A DNA stretch of 64,000 nucleotides from Primula veris. Lineage: Eukaryota; Streptophyta; Magnoliopsida; Ericales; Primulaceae. A program made the translations under genes and the position numbers. The stretch lies in NCBI GenBank assembly GCA_963682055.1, contig OY821742.1, positions 12,059,752 through 12,123,751 of the forward strand, written 5' to 3'. Of the stretch, positions 11,883-23,939 are shown piece after piece. The notes beneath the pieces were generated by a model. It made no database searches, had not been told where the DNA came from, and saw nothing but the letters and a program-made list of their open reading frames with translations. Within the stretch, counting starts at the first letter, position 1. Each line of letters starts with the position of its first letter.

Positions 11883-12816
11883 TGTTAAAACTATTGCCGA
11901 AGTTTCAAGATGTTGTTATGCATTTCAGTTACAACCTCAGTTATAACTCAAGTCTCAGTTATAACTCAAATTGTAACTGAATAGAACTGAATAGTAAAAT
12001 AAGTTGAACACACACTGTTTTGAATATGGAGTTCGATCTAGTGCTAGATCGATGTCTCTGAGGCCCTCACCCGATGATTTATTCATATGTCAAAAACAGT
12101 AACGAGTTTTGAGACTTAAAATACTCAAGCGTATATGTCTAACTCTATATCTCATAACTTAAACACTATCAATTTCTCTAGACCAAAGTCTATGATGGGT
12201 TTTTTTATAATCATTCGTGTGTTTTTGCTCTCTAGAATAATATCTCTCTGCTATTTTCTTTTTTGTGAAGATCTAAGTAATACTATACCTCTACTCCGTT
12301 TATATATTACGGTTACAAAACTAAATCAAATCTTAATCAAATCTTCTTTCTTCAATATTCAATCTTATAATTGATTTGATCTCTTTCCTTTTTCATGTTA
12401 TCAAATAATTACTCATGTTTAGTCTTTGACTTTCAAGAGATATCATCATTAATTCGAAATCATCAACATCTTTCATTATATTGCCTTCAATATCTTTCCT
12501 TCTTTATTTATAGTTGATTTAATTTCTTCTTTTGTAGAATATACTCTCATATCTCGTTAATTTAACCCCTTAACTTCAGCAACTTGATTTGATCTTTAAT
12601 CCACAATATCTAGGAAAATATAAGTCAACAGAATCTTTGGAGATAAATTCGCCATGAACTCAATTATAGGTAAGTTATAACTGAAACTGCTCACAATCTG
12701 TCAAATACTCAACTAACGATTAAAAGCAACTTTTATGTCAATACTATAGTTGTAAATATTTCCACAATCACTGGCAATTAAGTTGGTATTTGAGTCAACT
12801 AAAACTGAACCTAACA
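11883..12816 (-). repeat. copia-2 3' LTR (left)
   Basis: 934 bp beginning TGTTAAAAC and ending CCTAACA on the plus strand (inverted ends TGTTA/TAACA). It is clearly homologous to 26608-27535, including the 'ctctgaggccctcac' block and the AGTTATAACT cluster at 11925-11980. The LTR end overlaps the target duplication of gypsy-A. Confidence 0.85.
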
Positions 12817-12819
12817 AAT
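12815..12819. repeat. Target site duplication of gypsy-A, left copy
   Basis: CAAAT, repeated at 22823-22827 directly after the other LTR of gypsy-A. Five bases is the usual Ty3/gypsy duplication length. It spans the last two bases of the copia-2 LTR. Confidence 0.9.
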
Positions 12820-14619
12820 TGTCACGTCCCAAAATCCTAAAAACGGATATTAAGGCATGACCTTTTTAAACAAAAGTAAAAAGGAACCTGTTGGTACAAA
12901 ATTTAAATTTTAAAAGAAAACACAAGCGAGCTAAAGGAGCAATTAATCAATTAAATATAAAAGTGTTTGCCAAACGCGGCTACGAGACAAAACGGTTTTG
13001 ACAAAATTATATAAAAAGAAATAAACAAATGTAATTTGCCCGTAGGCTACAACCTCAAAATTAGTCTAAGGAGATAAAACAATTCAAGAAGCCCCGAACC
13101 CATGCGCTACTTCGCTAATGCTCCTATCCGAACGTGCCAACCTATGTCGTACCTGAAATACAAAACTGTAACGGTGAGTCCCACACATACATAGACGGGA
13201 CGGCACCACAAAATACCGTCACTTCATCCCATAAATGCAAGAACTCACAAACGACAACTACGATAATCAACATATAAAAAGAAATATAATAACATCCTAC
13301 AACGAGATAAATTAAATAACTTAAACACACATCGACCTCTCACGCCACCTACCCCAGTCCGTAAGGTAGGTCATTCCCTATCCCTTCAGCCGTCTTATGT
13401 CCCCGGAATTAGGGAGAGACATAGACCATTGCTAACATAAAAATAGATTTATAGTGTGCACTTGGACCTCTCACGCCACTCGTCCCAGTCCGTAAGACGA
13501 GTCATTCCCTATCCCTTCGGCCGTCTTATGTCACCGAAATTAGTGAGAGACATGGACCATTGCTAACAATAAAATAAATATAGTGCACACTGGGACCTCT
13601 CACGCCACTCGCCCCATTCCGTAAGACGAGTCATTCTCTATCCCCTCGGCCGTCTTATGTCCCCGGAATTAGGGAGAGACATAGACCATTACCACTATTC
13701 TAAATCACAAGGCCTCGGCCAATAATATAAAACCATTCAATTAACACATTCACATACGTCACTCTAATGTAATTCAACATAACCCATAATCATAGGTGCT
13801 AGATTCACAACTAGCCAAACAACTCCAATCAGACATTTTAACAAACACCTTGTATGCATAAACTACAATTCATCTTTATTCAACATAAATTTACCCAATT
13901 TCATCAACAACTATATAATCACATAATCAACTCCTAAATCATGCAAACTCATCCATAATCTCATTAATTCGAAATTAATATGTCTCAAGTTTCAACTTCT
14001 ACAATTCAAACAATGAAATTAAAATTACAACAAATAAACCCCAATTAACAATTTAAGAACATAATTAATAATAAAGGCAAAAACCCACAATTTATAATAA
14101 ACACAAAACCAAAACCTAACATACACTCTCGTCTAGTCGCAATGGATAATCCCCGTTAACTTAGTGCGTAGAGGAGATGCTTCCGGTAAGAACTCGCTAG
14201 TGGTGGTTTCCTCCTCTTCTTCTTCTTCCTCTTTTTTTCTCTTTTTCTCTCTTTTCTCTCTTTTTCTCTCTTGTTTTAGGTTACTGTTTTAAAAGAAGTG
14301 GGCTGATTTGAAGATGTAAAAACAGTTTTGAGAAAGTTTGTGGTAACGAACTATTTGGTCCCCAAAGTTCTAAAAGTTAACTCTAAATCCAAAAATATTG
14401 TTTTACTACTCAAAAATAACAAATCTTTAGAAACAAACCTATTGGGTCCTTTTTATTTATAAAATTAGTAACACGTTTTTAAAATAAAAATTTTCGGAAG
14501 AGTTTCGGTTTTTGGCTAAAAATTAGTCGAGTGACCGGTTTTTGGTAAAATTTGTATAAAATGTTTTTTGGTAAATTAAATCATAAATAAAACCATTTAT
14601 AAAAATACGGGATGTTACA
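12820..14619 (-). repeat. gypsy-A 3' LTR
   Basis: 1800 bp, TGTCACGTCC...ATGTTACA on the plus strand. It contains three tandem units of roughly 125-130 bp at about 13335-13690, each with a hairpin (13347-13371, 13478-13502, 13607-13631), and a TTC/CT microsatellite at about 14209-14275. Confidence 0.9.
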
Positions 14620-14650
14620 ACTAACCCTCCTTAAAAGAATTTCGTCCCGA
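14620..14650 (-). other. gypsy-A polypurine tract region
   Basis: On the minus strand this reads '...ttcttttaaggagggttag' directly before the 3' LTR. The AAGGAGGG purine run is the likely plus-strand primer. A near copy of this block plus an LTR-like TGTAAC start is found about 400 bp upstream, near 15015-15050. Confidence 0.7.
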
Positions 14651-15064
14651 AATTTCCTCTCTAAACAACTATACCCAGAAATTATAAACTTTAATAAATA
14701 AGCCCATAAAATTTAAACGTGCAATTCGTGACATAATTCAAGAAATAAAATACGCAGGGTTCACAACCCGCAACAACTCCATAACATAAATACATGAACA
14801 ACATGTAAGAATCTCAAATAAGGTAAACACCTATATGTCATATCAAACATAATATTCACAACCCGTAACAACTCCAATACATAAATACATGAACAAGATG
14901 TAAGAATCTCAAATAAGATAAACACCTATATGTAATATCAAACATAATAAAAGACAACTCAACAACTCCGTAAACTCTAGGCGTTACAACAAAAATAAAC
15001 TCCAAAATCTAGGCGTTACAACCCTTCCCCGATAAAGAAATTTCGTCCCGAAATTAGAAAACAT

Positions 15065-18000
15065 CTAAACAAAAGTACCTAAAGAAAGCACGAGGTCAGG
15101 ATACTTCCTCTTCATCTCATCCTCACGTTCCCAAGTTGCCTCCTCGGCCCCATGGTGTTTCCAAACCACCTTTACCAATCTAATCGTTTTTCCTCGAAGT
15201 TTCTTTTCTTGCACATCGATAATCCTCATAGGTCGCACTTCGTAGATCACATCCGCACAAACCTCAATGTCCTCAAAGTCCACCACGTGTGATATGATAC
15301 TTTTTCAACATTGACACATGGAACACCGGGTGAACCCCGGCCAACTTTGGTGGCAAGTCCAACCGGTATGCAACTTCTCCAACTCGGTCCACGATCTCAA
15401 ATGGTCCGATAAATCTCGGGCTCAACTTCCCTTTAGAGCCAAACCTCATAATCCCCTTCCTTGGCGAAACTCGCAAAAATACTTGATCCCCTTTTTCGAA
15501 CTCCAAAGGTCTTCTCCCCTTATCCGCATAACTCTTTTGCCTAATTCGGGCCGTCTCAAGCCTTTGTCGAATTAACTTAATATTTTATGTCGTCTCTTGA
15601 ATCAATTGCGGTCCTAACATTTCCGCTTCTCCCACCTCGGTCCAACACACCGGAGACCTACATGGCCGCCCGTATAAAGCCTCGAAAGGTGTCATGCCAA
15701 TACTAGTTTGAAAGCTATTATTATACGCAAACTCCACTAAAGGTAGATGGCTCATCCAGCCTCCCTTGAAGTCATTCACACATGCGCGCAACATATCCTC
15801 TAGCACTTGGATAGTCCGCTCCGATTGTCCATCCGTTTGGGGATGAAACGCCGTACTCATTGTCAACTTGATCCCTAAGGCTTTTTCCAATGCGCCCCAG
15901 AACCTCGACACAAACCTCGCATCTCGATCTGATACTATAGAAATCGGTACCCCATGAAGTATAATAATTTCCTTAATATACTTTCGTCCCAAAATTTCTA
16001 CCGAATTCGTCATCTTAATTGCAATGAAGTGTACGGATTTGGTCAAACGATCGACCACCACCCACACAGCGTCATTCCCACTTACCGATTTAGGTAAGTT
16101 GGTCACAAAATCCATTGCTATCCTTTCCCACTTCCATTCCGCTACCGGTAAAGGTTGGAGCATACCCGCTGGCCTTTGGTGTTCCGCTTTCACTTGCTAG
16201 CAAGTTAGACACCTACTAACATATGAAGCTACATCTCGTTTCATTCTGGGCCACCAAAATTGTCTCTTCACATCGTGATACATTTTCGTCCCGTCGGGAT
16301 GTACGGCTAATCGGGAGTAGTGAAACTCCTTTAATACCTCGTTCCTCATATTTTCTGTCACATAAGTCCTTCCCTTAAATCATAGTCCTCCATTTGTTCC
16401 TTTCGTCCAACCATCTAATCCTTCACTCGAACTCATCTATTTCTCATAGTTCTCCACTTTCTCGTCTCCATCTTGTGCTTCCAGAACCCTACTCACAAGT
16501 TCCGGTTATACCACTATTGTGTACAGGGTCCCCACATCAACATGTCCCAACTCCAAGTTGAACTCGTTCACCTTTCCCATCATCCTCCATTCCTCGATCG
16601 CCACATGCGCTAAGGTCGCATGGGACTTTCGACTCAAAGCATCCGCAACTACATTGGTCTTTCCCGGATGATAGTGCAAGTCATAGTCATACTATTCCAA
16701 ATATTCCATCCATCGCCGTTGTCGCATATTTAGATCACGTTGGGTAAAAATATGCCCTAAGCTCTTGTGATCTGAGAACACTTCGAACTTTTCCCCGAAC
16801 AGATAATGCCTCCATATCTTTAACGCATGAACTATTGCCGTTAGCTCTAGGTCATGAGTCGGATAGTTCTTTTCGTGCATCTTTAGTTGTCGCGAAGCAT
16901 ATGCGATAACTTTTCCGTCTTGCATCAAGACGCAACCCAAAACTTCCTTCGAAGCATCGCAATACACTTGGTAACCCTTCCCTTGCTCGGGACTAACTAG
17001 TATGGGGGAACTAGTCAACCGCTTCTTGAGCTCTAGGAAAGCTTCCTCGCAAGCCTCACTCCACACGAACTTCACCCCTTTCTTGGTAAGTTGAGTCATT
17101 GGAGTCGCTAACTTCGAAAAATCCATGACGAACCGTCGATAGTATCCCGCTAAACCCAAGAAACTTCGAATCTCGAACACATTCTTCGGTTGTGCCCATT
17201 TTGAAACCGCCTCAATTTTCGTTGCGTCCACCTTTACCCCTTCTTCCGAGATCACATGTCCAAGACATTTCACCTCATTTAGCCAAAACTCACATTTGCT
17301 AAATTTCCCGTAAAGTTGGTGCTCTCTCAACGTGAGCAACGCTAAACGGAGATCCTCCTCGTGTTCCTCTCTTGAACTCGAGTAAATCAAGATATCGTCG
17401 ACGAAGACCACCACGAACTTGTCGAGATACTCCTTAAAGATCCGGTTCATTAATTCCATAAATGCTGCTGGCGCATTAGTTAACCCAAATGGCATGACCA
17501 CAAACTCATAGTGACCATACCGGGTCCTAAAGGCTATTTTCGAAATATCCTCATCTTTCACCCTCAATCGGTGATAGCTTGATCGCAAGTCGATTTTTGA
17601 AAAGAGCATCGCTCCCTTCAGTTGGTCAAACAAATCGTCAATTCGAGGTAGTGGATACTTATTCTTAATAGTCACCCTATTTAGCTTTCGATAGTCGATG
17701 CACATCTTCATCGATCCATCCTTCTTTTGCATGAATAAGGCCGGTGCAGCCCAGGGCGACCTACTCTGCCTAATAAACCCCTTCTCCAGCAGTTCCTCTA
17801 ACTGCTTACTTAACTCTTTTAACTCAGCCGGTGCCAATCGGTATGGGGAAATGGCTATGGGTGCCGTTCCTAGTACCAAATCGATAGAAAAATCTAACTC
17901 TCTTTTCGGTGGTAACCCAGGTAGATCCTTCAGAAACACATCTCTAAAATCGTCCACTACGTGTGGCCACATTTCCACTTCCTCATTGTTATCCACTATC

Positions 18001-18482
18001 GAGAGACTAGCCAAAAGACAAGACAGGTTGCCCTCAACCCGCTTGGAATAATAGGGAATAGAAGAAAGGGTAGCGTCTCTTTCCCCACGAAAGAACACCT
18101 CATCTCCGGGTGAAGTTGTAAGAAAAACTTTTCGTCGAACACAATCGATGAAAGAGTTGAAATGAACCAACTAGTCCATTCCAGGTATCACGTCGAACCC
18201 CGACATCTCTATAACAACTAAATCATACATAAACACGTGGTCCGCGACCACCATCTCACAAGACCGACACACCCGGTCCAACACAACTAGACCCCCAACA
18301 GGAGTCTCTACAACAATCGGGTTCTCTAGAACCCCAATTTCTAACGACAAAGACTCAACTAGAGTTCTAGATATAAAAGAACGCGAAGCTCCCGTATCGA
18401 AAAAAACATGTGCCCAAGATGAGCACACAAGAACCATACCTTGTACATTTGTCGGGTCTCCTTGGTTTGGCAACTGTGGCAA
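15065..18482 (-). pseudogene. pol: gypsy-A pol (PR-RT-RH-INT-chromodomain), broken
   Basis: In minus-strand order: protease with [13 protein letters not shown] (18482-18171); RT with [28 protein letters not shown] and [10 protein letters not shown], and RNase H with [13 protein letters not shown] (18170-16692); integrase core with [22 protein letters not shown] and [11 protein letters not shown] (16193-15585); then the GPF/Y region and chromodomain-like tail ([15 protein letters not shown]) in two frames at 15506-15273 and 15286-15065. Stops separate protease from RT and RNase H from integrase, and the segment about 16194-16690, holding the integrase zinc domain, has several lesions. It keeps MPFGLTNAP, where gypsy-B has MPFRLTNAP. 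Confidence 0.9.
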
Positions 18483-19921
18483 GGCATAAAGACGAGCTTG
18501 AGGTGGTGGGTTCCCTTGCGGTCCTCGATTTCCCCCATAATTTCCTCGGTTCCCGAGGCCTTCATGGCCTCCTCGGTAGTTCCCACGGTTTCCCCCTCCT
18601 TGGTGGTTACCTCGGAGCCCTCCCCCTTAGTTCCCAGGTAATTGGTATTGTGGCACAAATTCTGGTCTTCTTGGTGGTGGTGGCGGCAACCTAGGTTGGT
18701 TAAAGGGCCGGTTGGTGTCGATTATTCCTTGTCCCATGGTACAAACTCTTGTCGTATGTCCAAACCGGTTGCATGTCCTACATTGGACTCTAAGGCACTC
18801 GAATTGTCGATGGTTCCCATCTCCATAGTGGAAACACACTCCCCTCATTCCGACGTTTGTCGGTAGTGGATTAAAACCCCTCTCTCCTCTGCCCTGTTGT
18901 GAAAAACACGAATTATTCGTCATATCCAAGTCCGCTTCTTCTCTTCCCTCGGAGCATTTCCGGTTTTCGACTTTTCTGAGATTCTCTTGCTATGGAGTAG
19001 AGCTCCTTCCACAGCTTGAGCCAATTTTATCAACTCATTATAGTTGACATGGCGGGCCGATGCCAATTGCAATGAGATGGTGGGGTTCAGCCCCTTCATG
19101 AATCTTCTATATTTTTCTGCACCCCCTAGAACCGAGTCTGGGGCATACCTCGAGAGTGAGGTAAACTTTAGCTGTTATGCTTGAACGGTCATACCCCCTT
19201 GATATAGTTCATCGAACCGCCTCCTTATTTCATCCTTATAAGAATCGGGAAGAAACTGTCGATTGAACAATTCGATGAATTCATTCCAGTCGATGTTGGT
19301 TAAGTCGTAAGTATCCACGATCCCTAACCACCACTTCCGTGTTTCACCCTTTAGGTGAAACTGAGCCATATTCACCCGTTATTCCCCATCTACTATCCCC
19401 GCTGCCGATAGGTATTTCTCCATTTTGTCCACCCATCCCTCAGCTATGGATGGTTCACCTATCCCATCGAAAGTCGGAGCCCCCAATCGGGTGAAGTTAA
19501 GCAATCCATTATTACTTGAACTTCCACCTTGTGCATTCTGCACCATCATTTGCACCACCTTCTGAAGGTCGGTCATCACTTGGTTAGCATTTACCGATTC
19601 CGGTCCAGGTGCGTATGTCTCCTCTTCTCCCTCATTCACCTCCTCATACACATTCTCAGCCTCTACCTCTTCCTTGGGTTGCTCAGGTGGTGGGGCACTA
19701 GTGTCACCTCTCCCCCCATGACCTCTTGCAGCCCTCCTTCCTCGAGTTGCTCCCCGCCCACTTGGGGCTCTTCTTCCTCTTCCATTTGCCCTACCACGGG
19801 TAGCCGCACCGCTTGATGGTGGTGCACCCCCATGCATAGCTGGTCCCCTTCCACTAGTACTTGTGGTAATAGCCATGACTACAACATTTAAAACTGACAC
19901 TTTAGTTGTCTTACTCGACAC
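18400..19921 (-). pseudogene. gag: gypsy-A gag, broken
   Basis: The N-terminal 180 codons (19921-19379) are rich in Arg, Gly and Ala (RGATRGRRAARGHGGRG) like an RGG region, followed by a '[23 protein letters not shown]' type capsid start. After a stop, 19375-19175 continues with [19 protein letters not shown] and [15 protein letters not shown]. The nucleocapsid with CFHYGDGNHRQFEC and [14 protein letters not shown] lies at 18929-18627; its first knuckle has Tyr where gypsy-B has Cys, so that zinc site is damaged. Several stops and a frameshift make it non-functional. Confidence 0.88.
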
Positions 19922-20099
19922 TACTACTCATACATGATAAAAGCTCGTTTTACAAATTAATCACTTTATCAAGCTTTCTAAGGTTCAAAATCATAGCATA
20001 CTGAAATACGAAGCCAACTCTTCAAGCAGAATCAAATTCGGAGTACAAACGAATTAGTTACAAGCGTTTGAAGTATGGCGAGAAAACCGCAAAATTACC

Positions 20100-20340
20100 A
20101 GAACACGACCGATCGTTTTTGACAAAAAGACCGATCGTTTTGGTCTAAAAATTACCTGAGAGGTCTGAAAAATACGACCAGTCGTGTTGACAGACGACCG
20201 ATCGTTTTTTGGTCCAGAGAGGTCTGAAAAATTCGACTGGTCGTTTTGACAGACGACCGATCCTTTTTTGGTCCAGAGAGGTTTGAAAAATTCGACCGAT
20301 CGTTTTTGACAAAACGACTGGTCATTTTTCTGCAGAAAAG
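20100..20340. repeat. 12-mer array in gypsy-A leader
   Basis: About eight copies of ACGACCGATCGT-like motifs, several mutated (for example 'cgaccagtcg', 'cgactggtcg'), in the leader between primer site and gag. It is the decayed counterpart of 54628-54875 in gypsy-B and resembles the arrays in the copia-1 and copia-4 LTRs. Confidence 0.85.
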
Positions 20341-20843
20341 TATCGATACAAAAACGTAAAATTACTCAACACTTGTAAATTCCTTACAAGGCACATATCA
20401 CACAACAGCATTCTAATCCATAACATTTTTACGAACAACATCGATTCGCTTATATTATTCATTAACACACAAGTTAGTAATTTAAAAACACTACATAAAA
20501 CCATCAACTTCACAATTCTCGTACTCTAATAGTTCGCCACTACTTGACATGCAACTTATATCTCATACACACTATATCAATCTACACACGCATACAAACA
20601 ACACAAAAGTACGAGGGATAACCCATCATGATACGTTATTCTAAATCACCCGAGCGTCCTCGCATACTCTAGAACTCCACATCGCTAAGGTATTCCTTCA
20701 CACATACCGATGATAGGTCCACCCACTAGTTTGGCGAGCCGGGATCAACAAGCGTCCTCATTGTCCCCAACTAGCCTCACATGTGGAGTTTTCATTCATC
20801 AACTACCACTAAATTCTATCTACATGTCTTAAGTTAAATGCAA

Positions 20844-20869
20844 CCCCCCCCCCCCCCCCCCTCCCCCCC
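20844..20869. repeat. Poly-C tract in gypsy-A leader
   Basis: C18-T-C7. At the same place gypsy-B has only a short 'gcggggggttgcat'. It is either a homopolymer expansion or a sequencing artefact. Confidence 0.8.
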
Positions 20870-20982
20870 GACTTTAGAAAAAGTTTGAATTATTGAAAAA
20901 GTTTTGTGAAAATGATACGATGGATCTTGGTCCAATGGTTATCCATATTCCCGTCGTCCCAAAGTATACAAGAACCTAGTTA

Positions 20983-20994
20983 GCTCTGATACCA
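20983..20994 (-). other. Primer binding site of gypsy-A
   Basis: The minus strand reads TGGTATCAGAGC three bases after the 5' LTR, complementary to initiator tRNA-Met. Confidence 0.85.
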
Positions 20995-20997
20995 ACT

Positions 20998-22822
20998 TGT
21001 CACGCCCCAAAATCCTAAAAACGGATATCAAGGCATGACCTTTTTAAACAAAAGAAAAAAGGAACCCATTGGTACAAAATTTAAATTTTAAAAGAAAACA
21101 CTAGCGAGCTAAAGGAGAAATTAATCAATTAAATATAAAAGTGTTTACCAAACGCGGCTACGAGACAAAACGGTTTTAACAAAATTATATAAAAAGAAAT
21201 AAACAAATGTAATTTGCCCGTAGGCTACAACCTCGAAATTAGTCTAAGGAAATAAAACAATTCAAGAAGCCCCGAACCCATGCGCTACTTCGCTAATGCT
21301 CCTATCCGAACGTGCCAACCTATGTCGTACCTGAAATACAAAACTGTAATGGTGAGTCCCACGCACATACATAGACGGGACGGCACCACAAAATACCGTC
21401 ACTCCATCCCATAAATGCAAGAACTCACAAACGACAACTACGATAATCAACATATAAAAAGAAATATAATAACATCCTACAACGAGATAAATTAAATAAC
21501 TTCAACACACATCTATAGCATACATGGACCTCTCACGCCACCTACCCCAATCCGTAAGGTAGGTCATTCCCTATCCCTTCGGCCGTCTTATGTCCCCGGA
21601 ATTAGGGAGAGACATAGACCATTGCTAACATAAAAATAGATTTATAGTGCGCACTTGGACCTCTCACGCCACTCGTCCCAGTCCGTAAGAAGAGTCATTC
21701 CCTATCCCTTCGGCCGTCTTATGTCCCCAGAATTAGGGAGAGACATAGACCATTGCTAACAATAAAATAAATATAGTGCATACTGGACCTCTCACGCCAC
21801 TCGCCGCAGTCCGTAAGACGAGTCATTCCCTATCATCTCGGCCGTCTTATGTCCCCGGAATTAGGGAGAGACATATACCATTGCCACTATTCTAAATCAC
21901 AAGGCCTCGGCCAATAATATAAAACCATTCAATTAACACATTCACATACGTCACTCTTACGTAATTCAACATAACCCATAATCATAGGTGCTAGATTCAC
22001 AACTAGCCAAACAACTCCAATCAGGCATTTTAACAAACACCTTGTATGCATAAACTACAATTCATCTTTATTCAACATAAATTTACCCAATTTCATCAAC
22101 AACTATATAATCACATAATCAACTCCTAAGTCATGCAAACCCATCCATAATCTCATTAATTCGAAATTAATATGTCTCAAGTTTGAACTTCTACAATTCA
22201 AACAATGAAATTAAAATTACAACAAATAAACCCCAATTAACAATTTAAGAACATAATTAATAATAAAGGAAAAAACCCCCCAATTTATAATAAACACAAA
22301 ACCAAAACCTAACATACACCCTCGTCTAGTCGCAATGGATAACCCCCGTTACCTTAGTGCGTAGAGGAGATGCTTCCGGTAAGAACCCGCTAGTGGTGGT
22401 TTCTTCTTCTTCTTCTTCCTCTTCCTCTTTTTCTCTCTTTTTCTCTCTTTTCTCTCTCTTTTCTCTCTCTTTTCTCTCTTTTCTCTCTTGTTTTAGGTTA
22501 CTGTTTTAAAAGAAGTGGGCTGATTTGAAGATGTAAAAACAGTTGGTAACGAACTATTTGGTCCCCAAAATTCTAAAAGTTAACTCTAAATCCAAAAATA
22601 TTGTTTTACTACTCAAAAATAACAAATCTTTAGAAACAAACCAATTGGGTCCTTTTTATTTATAAAATTAGTAACAGGTTTTTAAAATAAAGTTTTTCGG
22701 AAGAGTTTCGGTTTTTGGCTAAAAATTAGTCGAGTGACCGGTTTTTGGTAAAATTTGTATAAAACGTTTTTGGATAAATTAAATTATAAATAAAACCATT
22801 TATAAAAATACGGGATGTTACA
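20998..22822 (-). repeat. gypsy-A 5' LTR
   Basis: 1825 bp, TGTCACGCCCC...ATGTTACA on the plus strand. It is highly similar to 12820-14619; part of the length difference is the longer CT microsatellite at about 22405-22492. The same three tandem hairpin units lie at about 21525-21875. Confidence 0.9.
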
Positions 22823-22827
22823 CAAAT
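22823..22827. repeat. Target site duplication of gypsy-A, right copy
   Basis: CAAAT, identical to 12815-12819. Confidence 0.9.
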
Positions 22828-23939
22828 TCCCCATTTGTCATTTGATTTGGCAAAACTATTAGTTGAGTAAAAAATCAACTTGATCATAACAATCACGCAT
22901 TATATAAAGAAGATCAGAATTTATCAATAAGTTTAGCCTATTAGAAAGTTTCACAAGTTCCCCTGAAACATACAACTCCCCCTGAGTCACTGCTAGGACG
23001 TTGCACTCAACTCTTTTCTCCCTTTTTTGTCAAAACAACTGACATGGTTCACAATAACCAAATCAGAGGTTAAACATATCACATCATTAGCCAATTATCT
23101 AGTAAGATTCCAGGAAAGAATTTCCCAATAATAGAATGACAACTCATAGTCCAGACATAATCACCAAATTAAATCAAATTACATACCAAGCAAATATGAG
23201 AGGTTGTGTTTTTCATAGAGATAAATAATTTATGTAGCGAAAATATAAATAAATAACTTTAATAAATATTCTTTGAAAGACTTGAGTTATGACTCAGTTA
23301 TAACATAAAACATGAACTACATTGGAACTGAACATACCAGTTTTTTCTTCCAAGGAGAATAATTTATAAGGACTCTTTTATTAAAATAGCTAACCCTGCT
23401 TTTCCAAGATATGTGCACATAATTAAATGATTAATTTGTCCACAATATGGGACATACATATATAGGATAAAGACTGGATCCACTATGAAACCCCTAGAAT
23501 TATCCTAGGCATTAGGATAGTAGCTACACATATCCAGTTCAGTTAAGAGATGGTATACTTGATCTCCCTTGGTAACGACTGGAATATAGATAGTAGTGGT
23601 CAGAACCTACTGGTCTATATATTTCCAAATAGCTCTCGTCACGTTGACTTTAAGAGATAATATTCATATAGGTAACTCATTGCAAATTTTCTTTAGTTAT
23701 AACTCAGTAGTGACTTGCAACACGAATGCCATAAGGTCTCAAAGAACTAACAGTGTTAGTCTTCCTCTTTTACAAATCCACTATAAAGACTCTTCAGGAA
23801 AACTTTGATAATAATCTCGTACAAATTTAGCACAGTTCTCTAACACAAAAGCCAACTCAAGTCTTTTTCAAATTTTTTTATATATTATAGATCTTTATAA
23901 TAGCAGATACCTAAATCACTCCTTATTTGTTCAAATCTT

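Larger units (their letters stand above)
12820..22822 (-). mobile_element. gypsy-A: decayed Ty3/gypsy chromovirus (Tekay/Del-like)
   Basis: A full-length but dead copy, about 10.0 kb, of the same family as gypsy-B. LTRs lie at 12820-14619 and 20998-22822, with primer site, leader with 12-mer array, gag, pol, 3' UTR and polypurine tract in order on the minus strand. LTRs differ by point changes and microsatellite length. Gag and pol carry several stops and frameshifts. It is flanked by the 5 bp duplication CAAAT, so it inserted as a unit into copia-2. Confidence 0.92.

Noticed and set aside
20844..20869. Poly-C run as a possible polypurine tract or assembly gap
   Set aside because: It lies in the leader near the primer site, not next to the 3' LTR, and gypsy-B has a short G run there, so it is best seen as homopolymer expansion or a sequencing artefact.
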